Positions 1 through 10,241 are shown, numbered from the stretch's first letter. The stretch is DNA of 64,000 nt from Arthrobacter sp. FW306-2-2C-D06B (GCF_021789175.1 NZ_CP084560.1:930001-994000), one strand, 5' to 3'. Translations and numbers: made by a program. Notes: generated by a model not told the origin, from the sequence alone.

Positions 1-936
1 CTCGAAGAGCGGGCGGTGGCAAAACGGCACGCCCGCGAACGCTACGAGGAATTCGCCAACACCAAGGCTGACCTCGTCTCCCGGGCCCGGACGCAGCGCG
101 AATGGAGCTCACAGGGCGTCCGCAACGCCATGAAGAAGAGCCCGGACAACGACAAAATCCGCAGGGCTGCGAGCGTGGAGTCCTCGGAGAAGCAGGCCCA
201 GAAAGTCCGTCAGATGGAGTCCCGCATCGCCCGGCTTGACGAGGTGGAAGAGCCGCGCAAGGAATGGCAGCTGCAGTTCAGCATCGGCCAGGCACCGCGC
301 TCCAGCTCGGTCGTCGCAACCTTGCGCGACGTCGTCGCACATCAAGGCGACTTCACGCTTGGACCCGTCAACCTCCAGCTCAACGCCGGCGAACGCATTG
401 GCATCACCGGACCCAACGGCGCAGGAAAGTCCACCCTCCTGCGGCTCCTGCTGGGGCTTCAACAGCCCGACGCCGGAGACGCCTCCATGGGTGCATCCGT
501 GGCGATCGGCGAGATAGACCAAGCCCGCGGACTGCTGGCGGGGCACCTCACCCTGGCAGACGCCGTCGAATCCGTCCTGATCGAATGGAACTCCGCGGAT
601 GTCCGGACCCTGCTGGCCAAGTTCGGCCTCAAGGCGGACCACACCTCCCGGACCGTGGATTCCTTGTCCCCGGGCGAACGCACCCGGGCGGCGCTCGCGC
701 TGCTGCAGGCCCGCGGCGTCAACCTGCTGGTCCTCGACGAACCAACCAACCACCTCGACCTGCCGGCGATCGAGCAGCTCGAGGATGCGCTCGACGGCTA
801 CGAAGGCGCGCTCCTGCTGGTCACGCACGACCGCCGCTTGCTCGAAAACGTCCGGCTCGATTCCCGCTGGCACCTTGACAACGGCACCGTGACCGAACTG
901 CACCACACTTCCGGAATGGGGAATCACAAGCCATGA
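1..936 (+). CDS. ABC-F family ATPase, C-terminal part (5' end outside window)
   Basis: The frame is open from base 1, so the gene starts upstream; 311 residues are visible. They hold the linker and the second ATPase domain of an ABC-F protein: Walker A GPNGAGKS at visible residues 137-144, signature LSPGER near 222 and Walker [13 protein letters not shown] near 242. There are no membrane segments, which fits soluble ABC-F proteins that act on ribosomes, for example in macrolide or lincosamide protection or in translation-factor roles. The basic, charged stretch before the domain matches the interdomain linker. The stop overlaps the next start by 4 bp (ATGA). Which ABC-F subgroup it belongs to cannot be told from this fragment. 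Confidence 0.88.
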   Translation, partial: LEERAVAKRHARERYEEFANTKADLVSRARTQREWSSQGVRNAMKKSPDNDKIRRAASVESSEKQAQKVRQMESRIARLDEVEEPRKEWQLQFSIGQAPRSSSVVATLRDVVAHQGDFTLGPVNLQLNAGERIGITGPNGAGKSTLLRLLLGLQQPDAGDASMGASVAIGEIDQARGLLAGHLTLADAVESVLIEWNSADVRTLLAKFGLKADHTSRTVDSLSPGERTRAALALLQARGVNLLVLDEPTNHLDLPAIEQLEDALDGYEGALLLVTHDRRLLENVRLDSRWHLDNGTVTELHHTSGMGNHKP

Positions 937-2846
937 GCATGGATGGCGTCGCTTGGCGCTCGCTCTACAACATCACCCGGGCCAAGAGCGGCTCCCAGCC
1001 GTTTTCGCGGGAAACCATCAAGCGCGTCCTCGCTTTCGCGAAACCGTACCGCAACAAGCTGATCGCCTTCGTACTGGCCTCCATTGCCGGCGCCTTCCTT
1101 GCGGTGGCCACCCCGGTGCTGGCCGGCAAAGTGGTGAACGCGCTCATCGCCAAAGCGGGCGTGGACGTCGTGATCGGGCTTGCCGCTCTCATCGCTGCGG
1201 TGGCCGTCGCCGACGCCGGAGTGGGATTGCTGACCCGGTGGCTGTCTTCCGTGATCGGCGAAGGCGTGATCGTTGACCTGCGGACGCGGGTGTTCGACCA
1301 TGTGCAACGCATGCCCATAGCCTTCTTCACCCGGACCCGCACCGGAGCCCTCGTCAGCCGGCTCAACAACGACGTCATCGGAGCCCAGTCGGCTTTCGCG
1401 GGCACGCTCTCCGGAGTGGTCAGCAACGTCGTGTCCTTGGTCCTGACCCTCGTGGTCATGCTCAACACGTCCTGGCTGGTCACGGTCCTGGCGATGGTGC
1501 TTCTGCCGATCTTCCTCATCCCCGCACGCCGCATGGGCTCCAAGCTGGCCGACCTCCGGCGTGAAGCCGCGTCCCACAACGCGGCCATGGGCACCCAAAT
1601 GACAGAGCGTTTCTCCGCACCCGGCGCCACGCTCGTCAAACTGTTCGGCCGCCCGGATGAAGAGTCCGCCGAGTTCGCGCTGCGCGCCGGCCGTGTACGG
1701 GATATCGGTGTCCGCACCGCCATGTTGCAGTTCACGTTCATCACCGCATTGACACTGGTTTCCGCACTGGCCCTTTCGCTCGTCTACGGACTGGGCGGTT
1801 GGCTTGCGCTGAGCGGGCAGCTGGCGGCGGGCGACGTCGTCGTGCTGGCACTGCTGCTCACCCGCCTCTATGCGCCCCTCACCGCGTTGTCGAGTGCCCA
1901 CGTTGAGGTCATGAGCGCGCTGGTCAGCTTCGAGCGGGTCTTCGAGATCCTGGACCTTAAGCCGCTCATCCAGGAGAAGCCCGACGCGGTCGCCGTGCCT
2001 TCTGGACCTGTTGCCGTGGAGTTCGACGACGTCCGCTTCGGCTATCCGTCCGCGGAGAAGGTGTCCCTTGCGTCGCTGGAGGAAGTGGCGACGCTTGATG
2101 CCCGCGGCGGCGAAGAGGTCCTGCACGGAATCAGCTTCCGCGTGGAGCCCGGGCAAACCGTGGCGCTCGTAGGGTCCTCGGGTGCGGGCAAGTCAACCGT
2201 GGCCCAGCTGCTGTCCCGCCTGTACGACGTCGACTCCGGCGCCGTGCGATTGGGCGGGCATGGGCAAGGTACCGGCCTGGATGTCCGGGACGCAACGTTC
2301 GACTCCCTCCGGGCGACCCTGGGCATGGTCACCCAGGATGGCCACCTCTTCCATGAAAGCATCGCCTCCAACCTGCGGTTGGCCCGGCCAGGAGCGACGG
2401 ACGAGGAGATGTGGGACGTGCTTCGGCGCGCCCGGCTCGAAGCGATGGTCCGCTCCTTGCCGGATGGCCTGGAGACCGTCGTGGGTGAGCGCGGCTACCG
2501 TCTTTCGGGCGGGGAACGCCAGCGGCTCACCATTGCACGCCTCCTCATCGCCCAACCGAGGGTCGTTATCCTCGACGAAGCCACGGCGGCCCTGGATTCC
2601 ACGAACGAAGCCGCTGTCCAGGCGGCCTTGGGCGAGGCACTCGAGGGACGCACCGCCGTCGTGATCGCCCACCGCCTCTCCACCATCCGGGCGGCCGATG
2701 TCATCCTGGTGGTGGAGGACGGATCGATCGTTGAGCGCGGCACCCACGCAGAGCTCCTCGCCGCGGACGGTCGCTACGCCGAGCTGTACAACACCCAGTT
2801 CGCGGAGGCGACGGCTGTGGCCCAGGAAGCTGTTCCGGAGCTGTAG
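933..2846 (+). CDS. ABC transporter, fused permease and ATP-binding protein (exporter type)
   Basis: A 637-residue half-transporter. An N-terminal six-helix region (about residues 40-330) is followed by a nucleotide-binding domain with Walker [10 protein letters not shown] near 414, signature LSGGERQR near 524 and Walker [13 protein letters not shown] near 544. The H-loop lies in VIAHRLSTI. This is the MsbA/LmrA-like exporter layout, likely a homodimer or half of a heterodimer in the cytoplasmic membrane. About 25 extra residues (near 368-395) sit between the first beta strands of the ATPase domain. It is translationally coupled to the upstream ABC-F gene, so the two may form a resistance or export pair, but the substrate is unknown. 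Confidence 0.9.
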   Translation: MSMDGVAWRSLYNITRAKSGSQPFSRETIKRVLAFAKPYRNKLIAFVLASIAGAFLAVATPVLAGKVVNALIAKAGVDVVIGLAALIAAVAVADAGVGLLTRWLSSVIGEGVIVDLRTRVFDHVQRMPIAFFTRTRTGALVSRLNNDVIGAQSAFAGTLSGVVSNVVSLVLTLVVMLNTSWLVTVLAMVLLPIFLIPARRMGSKLADLRREAASHNAAMGTQMTERFSAPGATLVKLFGRPDEESAEFALRAGRVRDIGVRTAMLQFTFITALTLVSALALSLVYGLGGWLALSGQLAAGDVVVLALLLTRLYAPLTALSSAHVEVMSALVSFERVFEILDLKPLIQEKPDAVAVPSGPVAVEFDDVRFGYPSAEKVSLASLEEVATLDARGGEEVLHGISFRVEPGQTVALVGSSGAGKSTVAQLLSRLYDVDSGAVRLGGHGQGTGLDVRDATFDSLRATLGMVTQDGHLFHESIASNLRLARPGATDEEMWDVLRRARLEAMVRSLPDGLETVVGERGYRLSGGERQRLTIARLLIAQPRVVILDEATAALDSTNEAAVQAALGEALEGRTAVVIAHRLSTIRAADVILVVEDGSIVERGTHAELLAADGRYAELYNTQFAEATAVAQEAVPEL

Positions 2847-2877
2847 ACGCGGGGGCGCGCCTCCTCGTGGCCGGGTG

Positions 2878-3810
2878 TCAGCTCCGGGTGTGTTGGCGAA
2901 CTTCCGGCGCAACTTCGACACGGTTCCGGCCTGCGGACTTGGCGGTGTACAGCGCCGTGTCGGCTTCTTTGAGGAGCCGTTCGCTACTGACCCTGTGGTC
3001 GGGGACAAAGGCCGAGAGGCCGGCGCTCAAGGTCAGGGTGCCCGAGGGGTTGCCTGAATGCGCAATGCCCAGGTCCCGCACGGCCTCGAGAGCGCGCGCC
3101 AGCCTTGTTTCTGCGCCGGATACCGTCTGGCCCGGCAGCAGGAAGAGGAACTCCTCCCCGCCGAAGCGGTAGATTCCGTCGCTTTCGCGCCCTTCGCTGG
3201 CAAGCGAGGCCGCAACCGACTGCAAGGCGAGGTCACCGGCTTGGTGGCCGTAAAGATCGTTGTATCTCTTGAAATTGTCCACGTCGCAGATCGCCAGGCT
3301 GTAGTCCGTTCCGTAGCGGGCGCTTGTGTGGTGCAGCTGTTCCAGGTCCTCCGAGAGCTTCAGCCGGTTATGGAGCTTCGTCAGCGGATCGGTGCGCGCT
3401 TGCTCCGCGAGCGCGGCACGGTAGCGTGCAAGATCCGTGTGCAGCGAAGTCACCCTTTGCGCCACCAACAGCCGGGTATGCAAGGCGAACGGGTCAAGGG
3501 GCTTGGCCACGTAGTCATCAGCACCGGCCTGCATGCCCGCGACGACATCCTCACGTGAATCCTTCGAGGTGACAAGGACAAGGTACGTGTAGGAGTCCTC
3601 TTCCGCGGAGCGGATGGCGCGGCAGAGCTCCAACCCGTTGAGCCCGGGCATCATCAGGTCAGTCACCACCACTTGCGGCCGGTGCTGCCTGTACATCTCC
3701 CAGGCGGAGCTGCCGTCCGCGGCCACGATGCATTCGTGGCCGGACTGCTCCACTGCCGCCTTCGCCACGAGACGCGAACCGAAGTCGTCATCCGCCACCA
3801 AGACCTTCAC
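2878..3810 (-). CDS. Response regulator with GGDEF domain (diguanylate cyclase)
   Basis: 310 residues. The N-terminal receiver domain has acidic residues in VADDDF (6-9), phosphoacceptor Asp51 in VVVTDLMMP and Lys103 in VAKPLD. A GGDEF domain follows with active-site GGEEF at 217-221. An RESD I-site at 209-212, exactly five residues before GGEEF, matches the allosteric RxxD product-inhibition site. This is the PleD/WspR-type arrangement, so phosphorylation should control c-di-GMP synthesis. It is the last gene of a three-gene operon; its ATG overlaps the stop of the hybrid kinase by 4 bp, which suggests that kinase is its phosphodonor. Confidence 0.93.
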   Translation of the reverse strand: MKVLVADDDFGSRLVAKAAVEQSGHECIVAADGSSAWEMYRQHRPQVVVTDLMMPGLNGLELCRAIRSAEEDSYTYLVLVTSKDSREDVVAGMQAGADDYVAKPLDPFALHTRLLVAQRVTSLHTDLARYRAALAEQARTDPLTKLHNRLKLSEDLEQLHHTSARYGTDYSLAICDVDNFKRYNDLYGHQAGDLALQSVAASLASEGRESDGIYRFGGEEFLFLLPGQTVSGAETRLARALEAVRDLGIAHSGNPSGTLTLSAGLSAFVPDHRVSSERLLKEADTALYTAKSAGRNRVEVAPEVRQHTRS

Positions 3811-6800
3811 GAGGCCACCGACAGGGCCTGGTCCAACGCTTTGTCGACGAGGTCAAGTTCGGCTTCAAGGGCCGCCAGGAGCGCCGGATCGACAGGCTTG
3901 CCGCGTGATGAGCTGCGTTCCAGTTCTTCGCACATCCGGGCCGCGCGGGCGGCGCCGATGTTGGCCGCGGCGCCTTTCAATTTGTGTGCCACCTGCCTGA
4001 AAGCGTCCCCGCCCCCGTTGTCCAGAGCCCGGCGGAGTGCCTGCAGGCTCGGTTGGATGTCCTGTCTGAAGGCTTGGGCCGCGGCAGGCAGCAACCCCAG
4101 TCCGTCGGCCGGGCCGAGGTCACGCAACGTGTCCAGCCTCGCGGGGTCGAGCGCGGGTCCGGCACTTTCCTTCGGTGTTCCGGGTATCCATCGCGAAAGG
4201 ACCTGGTCCAATTTGTCCACGTCCACGGGTTTGGTCAGGTAGTCGTCCATGCCGGCCGCAAGGCAACGCTCGCGGTCCTCATCGAGGGCGCCTGCGGTCA
4301 TGGCAATGACGGGGAGCCTCCTGCGGCCATCGTTCCGGGCACGGATGGCCTTGGTGGCCTCGAAGCCGTCCATGACGGGCATGTGGCAGTCCATCAGGAC
4401 CGCGGCATACTCTGTGGCCGCGGTAGCGGCGACTGCTTCGCTGCCGTCAGCTACGACGTCGGCCTCGTATCCGAGCTTCGCCACCATGCTGCGGGCCACG
4501 AGCTGGTTGACCTCGTTGTCCTCGACCACCAGGATCAGGCCGCGCGAAGGCTGGCTGATGGTTACCGGGATTGCTGGAGAAACCACGGAAGCCGCGAGCG
4601 GGCGGGCCGCTACAAGACGCATGAGCCGGTCGTAGAATTCGGAGCTGCGCACCGGCTTGGTCAGCCATTCCTGGACCCCGGCGGCCACGAGTTCGGCTTT
4701 GTCCACATTCATGGTTGACGTCAGCATGATGATCCGCGTCGATGCGAGCGCGACGTCCGTGCTCAGCTTGTGGGCGAGTTCCAAGCCGTTCATGTCGGGC
4801 ATGCACATGTCCAGCACCGCAATGTCGAAGGGACGTCCGGCGGCGGCCTCTTCGCGGCAACGGTCCAAGCCCTGTTGGGCGTCGCCGACGGCCTCAGGAT
4901 TCATCCGCCAGCCCGCCAATTGTGCCTGGAGTACCAGCCGGTTGGTCGAGTTGTCATCCACTACCAGGACACGGAGTCCCGTGAGCTGGTCGGGCGAGAT
5001 CGACGGCGGAGTTGCGGGAGACCCGCTCACTGCCAAGGGGAGGGTGGCCCAGAAAGTGCTGCCGTTGCCCAAGGAACTGTCCACCCCGATCTCGCCGCCC
5101 ATCACCTCGGTAAGCCTCCGCGAGATCGCCAGTCCAAGGCCGGTCCCGCCGTACCGCCGGGTGGTTGAGGCGTCGGCCTGCGAGAACGATTCGAAGAGCC
5201 TGAGATGGTCTGCCGCCTCGATCCCGATCCCGGTATCACGGACTTCGAAGCGTACCCGCACGTCTGCGGATTCTTGTTCCACAAGCTTCACGCTGATGAC
5301 GACTTCCCCTGAGGGAGTGAACTTCACGGCGTTTGAGGCCAGATTGAGCAGGATCTGCCGGATGCGGCCGGCGTCGCCCACGAGCATCGCCGGAACTTCC
5401 GGCCGGCAGTACGCGATCAGCTCGAGGCCTTTGGCCTGTGCGGCCTCGGCAAGAAGGGCTGCGAGTTCCTCCACCAGCGTGCGGGGATTGAAGGGCGCGG
5501 GGTCCAGATCGACCTTGCCGGCTTCGAGTTTCGAAAAGTCAAGAATGTCATTGATCAGGGTCAGCAGGGCTTCGCCCGCCCCCTTGACGCCCTCGGCATA
5601 TTGGCGCTGGGTTTCCTCCAAGGGGGTGTCCAGCAACAAACCGGTCAGCCCGATCACTCCGTTCATCGGTGTCCGGATCTCATGGCTCATGGTCGCAAGG
5701 AACTCCGACTTCAAGCGGCTGGCTTCCTCGGCGGCTTCCCTGGCGGTGACCAACTCGGCCTGGGCGATCCTGCGTTCCGTGATGTCCTGGGCGATCGTGG
5801 CGACTCCGCGGATGCCGCCGGTTCCGCGGATCGGGGACATTGTCAGCGAGACCGGAACGATGGAACCGTCGATGCGGACCCGTTCTGTTTCGTAGCTGTG
5901 GGTTTCCCCGCCGGCCCTGATGGCTGCCAAGAGTTCTTTTTCCTCGTCCTCAAGTTCGTCCGGAATGATGAAGGAAACATGCCTGCCGATTGCCTGCGCG
6001 GCGCTGTATCCGTAGATCCGTTCGGCTCCGGGGTTCCAGCTGGTGATGACACCGTCAAGGGTCTTGCCCACGATGGCATCCGCCGAGGAGTTGACGATGG
6101 CGCCCAAGCCTTCGAGTTCCGCCGTGCGCTCGGCAACTTTGGATTCGAGATCCCGCGTGAGGTTGATGTTCTCCAGGATCATGAGGATCTGGCGCGTGAC
6201 TGCGAGGGCCAACACCGTAAGTCCCACGCTCTGGAGGAAGGGGTCGCTGGGACGCCCGACGCGTATGGGCGCCACCATGACGGCACCGAAGACGGGGACG
6301 TAGGGGAGGAGCTCCAACGCCAGGGTGTAGAGGCGCCGCTCCGTCCGGGGACGCGGGGCATAGGGGACCAGCGGGGCGAGGGCGATCAGCAGGAAAGCCA
6401 CGATCCAGCCGGCCGCCAGGGGTGTTCCGGTGAGCCCAGTGATGTTGTCGGAGGTGAGCTTCACATAGGTACTGTCAGTGATCGCCAGGACGAGGAGCCC
6501 GCCACCCAGGCAGACCCACCTAAGGCGCTCCCCGGGTGCCCTCCGCATGGTGAGCATGAGGACAATGGAAACCATCACGATATCGGCAACGGGATAGGCC
6601 AGGCCGGTGAGGTGGACGAGGGTTTCCTGCCCTTCGGCCTTGTACATGGAACCAAGCACGGTGGCCCAACTGATGAACAGCACGGCGGAGGCGATCACTG
6701 CCGAATCCAGGAGTGCGCGCACGAAAGCAACCCGGGAAACCCGGGGCCGCGGGAACAAGTAGAGGGCAATCGCGGCCGGGATCGAATAGCCGACAAAAGC

Positions 6801-7121
6801 GGCGTCGGCCACGGAGGGGTAGGGATAGTCATGGTCGAGCGTCAACCCAAAGAAGGTCCAGATTGCTTGGCCGATGGTCCAGATCAGCGTGGCAATAGCC
6901 ATGACCCGCCACGCACGGGAGCTTTCGTCTTTGCGCCGTGCTGCCCGGGCACAACTGACTGTGGCGAGCAGCGCGGCTGCCAGGATGGCGACGTCCCCGG
7001 CTGACTGCGCCGCGGACGTCCCTTGGTTTGCCGCGAGGACTATCGCCAGGACGGCCACCGCCGCAGCGGTGACGACAACTGTCCAAGCCAGGGTGGGCCT
7101 GTGCAGGCTGTGGCCGCTCAT
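3807..7121 (-). CDS. Membrane hybrid histidine kinase (PAS-HisKA-HATPase-REC-REC-HPt)
   Basis: 1104 residues. About nine hydrophobic segments fill roughly residues 10-315, followed by a short coiled region, a PAS domain (about 340-455), HisKA with H-box ATMSHEIRTPMNG, and an ATPase domain with N- and G-boxes (NLASNAVKF, GTGLGLAIS). Two receiver domains follow (phosphoacceptor Asp in VLDMCMPDMNG and in LMDCHMPVMDG), then a C-terminal HPt with His in VAHKLKGAA. All phosphorelay residues are present, so it is a complete four-step relay in one chain. It overlaps by 4 bp both the glycosyltransferase upstream and the REC-GGDEF gene downstream, which points to control of c-di-GMP and polysaccharide synthesis. 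The sensed signal is unknown. Confidence 0.93.
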   Translation of the reverse strand: MSGHSLHRPTLAWTVVVTAAAVAVLAIVLAANQGTSAAQSAGDVAILAAALLATVSCARAARRKDESSRAWRVMAIATLIWTIGQAIWTFFGLTLDHDYPYPSVADAAFVGYSIPAAIALYLFPRPRVSRVAFVRALLDSAVIASAVLFISWATVLGSMYKAEGQETLVHLTGLAYPVADIVMVSIVLMLTMRRAPGERLRWVCLGGGLLVLAITDSTYVKLTSDNITGLTGTPLAAGWIVAFLLIALAPLVPYAPRPRTERRLYTLALELLPYVPVFGAVMVAPIRVGRPSDPFLQSVGLTVLALAVTRQILMILENINLTRDLESKVAERTAELEGLGAIVNSSADAIVGKTLDGVITSWNPGAERIYGYSAAQAIGRHVSFIIPDELEDEEKELLAAIRAGGETHSYETERVRIDGSIVPVSLTMSPIRGTGGIRGVATIAQDITERRIAQAELVTAREAAEEASRLKSEFLATMSHEIRTPMNGVIGLTGLLLDTPLEETQRQYAEGVKGAGEALLTLINDILDFSKLEAGKVDLDPAPFNPRTLVEELAALLAEAAQAKGLELIAYCRPEVPAMLVGDAGRIRQILLNLASNAVKFTPSGEVVISVKLVEQESADVRVRFEVRDTGIGIEAADHLRLFESFSQADASTTRRYGGTGLGLAISRRLTEVMGGEIGVDSSLGNGSTFWATLPLAVSGSPATPPSISPDQLTGLRVLVVDDNSTNRLVLQAQLAGWRMNPEAVGDAQQGLDRCREEAAAGRPFDIAVLDMCMPDMNGLELAHKLSTDVALASTRIIMLTSTMNVDKAELVAAGVQEWLTKPVRSSEFYDRLMRLVAARPLAASVVSPAIPVTISQPSRGLILVVEDNEVNQLVARSMVAKLGYEADVVADGSEAVAATAATEYAAVLMDCHMPVMDGFEATKAIRARNDGRRRLPVIAMTAGALDEDRERCLAAGMDDYLTKPVDVDKLDQVLSRWIPGTPKESAGPALDPARLDTLRDLGPADGLGLLPAAAQAFRQDIQPSLQALRRALDNGGGDAFRQVAHKLKGAAANIGAARAARMCEELERSSSRGKPVDPALLAALEAELDLVDKALDQALSVAS

Positions 7122-9151
7122 GCCGACTCCCGGGTTGCGACGGCAGGGACGCCAGGGGGAAAACCGGGCAGGACATCATCGGGAGTATGGAAAAGCCAGA
7201 GTGCGAGGCCTCGATACGCGCTCCAGTCGCCGTCCCGAACCCGTAGAGACGCCGTGCGGCCTTCCCTCGACGTGGACCAGACCCGAACGATGTCCAGAGC
7301 AATCGGTGCAGCCCCAGGCAGCGCGAGGTGAACTCGACCGGCCTCGGGCAGCGCGTCGGCCTGCACTTGAACTGCGGCGCCTCCCATGGAGACGTCAAGC
7401 AGTTCTCCTGCGACGCCCTCGATCGTCACCGGAACCTTGACTATCACCCTGTGGGCGCTCCTGCGTGATGTGGCGAATTCGGCGGCCCTGATCCGGAGTG
7501 TTCCCAGCACCAAGACAACCCCGGCCAGCACCAACCAGACTCCGGCGGCAATCGTGGAGCCCGGACTTGTCCGCCACGGCACCCAGCCGAAGACTCCGGC
7601 GGTCGCATAGAGAATAATCGCGGACACAATCACGATCAGCACAATGAGTATCCGCGGGGCCCGTCCGCGGAGTCGAAGTTCCGCAGCGCCTTTCGGGGTG
7701 ACCTGGAACTCCAAGGACTTACGGGAAACGAGCCACCAAAGGCAAGCCATCCCCACAGGAACCCGGAAAATCCGCAGGGCGAACGCCGTCGGCCAGTGGA
7801 TCTGGTGGCGCATGAGTCTCTTCGCCCCCCACAAACGGACCCAGAACATGGCTGCGAAGGCCAGGGTGAATTCCACCGGCCCGGCGGTGGAGGTCTGGGC
7901 ACCGGAGACCATGACGGCCATCGGAATGATGAAGGCAATCAAAGTGGCAATGCCCTCCAGCCACCATAAAGTCCCGTTGATGTACTCGTGGAAGTTTCGC
8001 CAGGTCATCCAGCTCTTGGCAGCCCAGAGGCGCTCGTACGTCAGGATCTGCATCGCGCCCATGCCCCAGCGTCGGCGCTGCAGCAGGTACTGATCCGCGG
8101 TCGCCGGGGCCAGGCCCACAGCCAGGGTCTGGTGGTGGTAGACGGTCTTCCATCCTCGCCGGATGAGCTTGAGGGTCGTGTGCATGTCCTCGGTGATCGT
8201 CTCGGTGGCCACTCCGCCTACCTCGCGAAGCGCATTCATGCGGAGCAGCGAGGTTGAGCCGCACCAGAACGGCCCCGCGCCGGGAACGTTGCGCGAAGGC
8301 ATCAGGACGTTGAAGAACAAGCCCTGTTCGCCTGAGATGCCGTCGTCGTCGAAGGCTCCGGAGTTGTAGAACGCTTGCGGGCCCTGGATGAGGGCAATCT
8401 TTTCGTCGGCGAACCAGCCCAGGGTGGCTGTCAGGAACGTCGGCAGCGGTACGTGGTCGCAGTCCAGCACGGCAATGATGTCTATTGCGTCCTTGCCGGC
8501 CGCTTCCTCCGCGGCCATCAGTTCCAATGCGTGGTTCATGTTGCCCGCCTTGGCATGGTCATGCTCGACGCGGGTCACGACCCTTGCACCGAAGGATGCG
8601 CACATCTCCGCAACCCACGGGCGGCTACCGTCATCGAGCACCCACGTTTCGTGGCTCGGTTGAAGCGCGCAAGCCGCGGCGATGGTGGGGGCAAGGACCT
8701 CTACCGGTTCGTTGTACGTCGGGATCAGTACCGCGACCTTCATGCCATTGGGAGCTTCGGCAACCGGCTCGGGCGCATAACAGTCGATGTTCCACAGTGT
8801 GATGGACTTCAGGACCAGCCCTATCATCGGAAGGGCCTCAAACGTCACCAGTGTCCACGCGATGACAAGATCCCCGCCGCCAAGCGGCATGGTAAATGCG
8901 ATCCGCCACGTCAGGTAGAGAAACAATGCTGCGATCGCAGCTATCCCGCCGGTCCTGGCCATTCTGCGGGAACGCGGAGCCTCGGGCGCAGGAGAACCCA
9001 GTTGCGCCGCCCAGCCGGCGATTCCCGCCGTCGAGTAGGCCTTGACCTCCACAGGAGTGTCACGGAACTGCGTCGGTTCCTCGCGGACTTCCGCGCCGGA
9101 TTCCCCGCCGACGTCTCCCCGGGCGCGTCGGCGTTGTTCAAGAGATTGCAT
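7118..9151 (-). CDS. Cellulose-synthase-like family 2 glycosyltransferase with C-terminal PilZ domain
   Basis: 677 residues. Two N-terminal membrane helices (about 66-120) precede a GT-A domain with D174 (DDGS), DCD at 230-232, TED at 320-322 and QRRRW at 358-362. More membrane helices follow (about 395-550), then PilZ with RxxxR at 564-568 and DVSMGG at 586-591. The FQVTPKG sequence at 482-488 matches the BcsA gating loop. The full set indicates a processive, c-di-GMP-activated beta-glycan synthase in the cytoplasmic membrane. BcsB, BcsZ and BcsC partners are absent nearby, so the polymer may not be cellulose. It is the first gene of the operon with the hybrid kinase and the diguanylate cyclase. 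Confidence 0.92.
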   Translation of the reverse strand: MQSLEQRRRARGDVGGESGAEVREEPTQFRDTPVEVKAYSTAGIAGWAAQLGSPAPEAPRSRRMARTGGIAAIAALFLYLTWRIAFTMPLGGGDLVIAWTLVTFEALPMIGLVLKSITLWNIDCYAPEPVAEAPNGMKVAVLIPTYNEPVEVLAPTIAAACALQPSHETWVLDDGSRPWVAEMCASFGARVVTRVEHDHAKAGNMNHALELMAAEEAAGKDAIDIIAVLDCDHVPLPTFLTATLGWFADEKIALIQGPQAFYNSGAFDDDGISGEQGLFFNVLMPSRNVPGAGPFWCGSTSLLRMNALREVGGVATETITEDMHTTLKLIRRGWKTVYHHQTLAVGLAPATADQYLLQRRRWGMGAMQILTYERLWAAKSWMTWRNFHEYINGTLWWLEGIATLIAFIIPMAVMVSGAQTSTAGPVEFTLAFAAMFWVRLWGAKRLMRHQIHWPTAFALRIFRVPVGMACLWWLVSRKSLEFQVTPKGAAELRLRGRAPRILIVLIVIVSAIILYATAGVFGWVPWRTSPGSTIAAGVWLVLAGVVLVLGTLRIRAAEFATSRRSAHRVIVKVPVTIEGVAGELLDVSMGGAAVQVQADALPEAGRVHLALPGAAPIALDIVRVWSTSREGRTASLRVRDGDWSAYRGLALWLFHTPDDVLPGFPPGVPAVATRESA

Positions 9152-9212
9152 GCGATCCCCCAGCTGGATCTGACAATGCAGCCTGTATCAAGTTAAAACA
9201 AACTGTGCGATC

Positions 9213-9240
9213 ACTATAGCCAGTTCCCGCCGGATTTTCA
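9213..9240 (-). promoter_or_regulatory. Possible promoter of the glycosyltransferase/kinase/GGDEF operon
   Basis: Read on the minus strand, TGAAAA and TATAGT are separated by 16 bp and lie about 60-90 bp upstream of the glycosyltransferase ATG. The -10 match is fair and the -35 weak, so this is only a candidate. Confidence 0.3.
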
Positions 9241-9300
9241 TGGGGAAACAGGGAAGTTCAGGCAGTGTCACCCGCAGCATTGTCCCGGTGCGCGGAGGCC

Positions 9301-10167
9301 TTACTTTTTTGCGAGCAGGGGGAGGACATGGTCCGTCAGGAGTGGAGCCAAATCGTCCGGAAGTTCAGCTGAGAGATCCAACCAGCGGATCTCTGCGATT
9401 TCGGCTGAAGGATGGGCCTCCCACGTGCCCGGTGCGGTGAAGACAGTGGCTTCGATGTCCGTGGCGGCCTCGTTGGCGGCGACGGCGAGCCAGCTCCCCA
9501 AGGGCTCCAGATCGGCCGGGTCGACGTCGATTCCGACTTCCTCGGCCAGCTCGCGGGATGCCGTCTCCGCCGCGGTTTCACCTGGTTCAGGCTTGCCGCC
9601 GGGGTGCATGAACTTGTCGGTGCCGCGCTTGCGCACCGTCAGAAGCCGTCCGGCGTCGTCGTACACGCAGACCGCGCTGACGACTATCAGGTCCTTGGCT
9701 GGATGGTTGTGGGTCATTGCTCTCCTGAGCCGGGATTCGAGCAGCAAATCCTTGGCTGGTCCGTGGACGTCCCAGGCGTAGCTGAAAGCATCCGGCCCGC
9801 CCCAGAGGTAATTGACTTTGTAGTCATCGGGATCGCACCAGTGGCTGTCCTCGTTGGCGTGGTCGCGGAAGCTCATGCGGTGGAACGGTTTCCCGTCCGG
9901 GAAGAAGACATCCAGGGCGGCGGGAGAGTCAGAGGGGCGCAGGAGGTATTCGCGGAAGGCCGGACCCGTGTGGGTGGGCCAGGTCATGGTGCCGTCCTCG
10001 CGAAGGAGGAGCCCGCCGTCGGGCGTTCCTGAATAGCGCACGACGCCGGTGAACGTACCACGGGTGCCGCCCGCCCGGTCCCACAAGGATCGTTCCACGG
10101 TCCAGCTGCCCAGCAGGTAGGCCCGCAGGTCTTGCGTCGGAGACGATTCGCGCAGCTGGTCATTCAA
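9301..10167 (-). CDS. DUF6314-like / Nudix hydrolase fusion protein
   Basis: 288 residues with two parts. Residues about 10-135 resemble the DUF6314 type of small beta-barrel domain (start LLGSWTVER, then GVVRYSG, LLREDGTMTW, YAWDVHGP, ESRLRR). Residues about 139-285 are a Nudix hydrolase with a full Nudix box, GKPEPGETAAETASRELAEE, followed by VGI. Nudix enzymes cleave nucleoside diphosphates linked to another moiety; the close match at KRGTDKFMHPGGK suggests an MutT-like or dinucleotide substrate, but this cannot be decided. The N-terminal assignment is from memory of the family and less certain. The start lies directly beside the 3' end of the tRNA gene. Confidence 0.82.
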   Translation of the reverse strand: MNDQLRESSPTQDLRAYLLGSWTVERSLWDRAGGTRGTFTGVVRYSGTPDGGLLLREDGTMTWPTHTGPAFREYLLRPSDSPAALDVFFPDGKPFHRMSFRDHANEDSHWCDPDDYKVNYLWGGPDAFSYAWDVHGPAKDLLLESRLRRAMTHNHPAKDLIVVSAVCVYDDAGRLLTVRKRGTDKFMHPGGKPEPGETAAETASRELAEEVGIDVDPADLEPLGSWLAVAANEAATDIEATVFTAPGTWEAHPSAEIAEIRWLDLSAELPDDLAPLLTDHVLPLLAKK

Positions 10168-10168
10168 G

Positions 10169-10241
10169 TGCCCTCGATTGGAATCGAACCAACGACACCG
10201 GCTTTAGGAGAGCCGTGCTCTATCCACTGAGCTACGAGGGC
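10169..10241 (-). tRNA. tRNA-Arg (anticodon CCT)
   Basis: The minus strand folds into a full cloverleaf: acceptor stem GCCCTCG/CGAGGGC, D arm around GCTCAGTGGATAGAGC, anticodon stem CGGCT/AGCCG with loop CTCCTAA giving anticodon CCT (reads AGG), and T arm with GGTTCGATTCC. The discriminator base is A. The 3' CCA is not encoded and must be added enzymatically. Confidence 0.96.
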
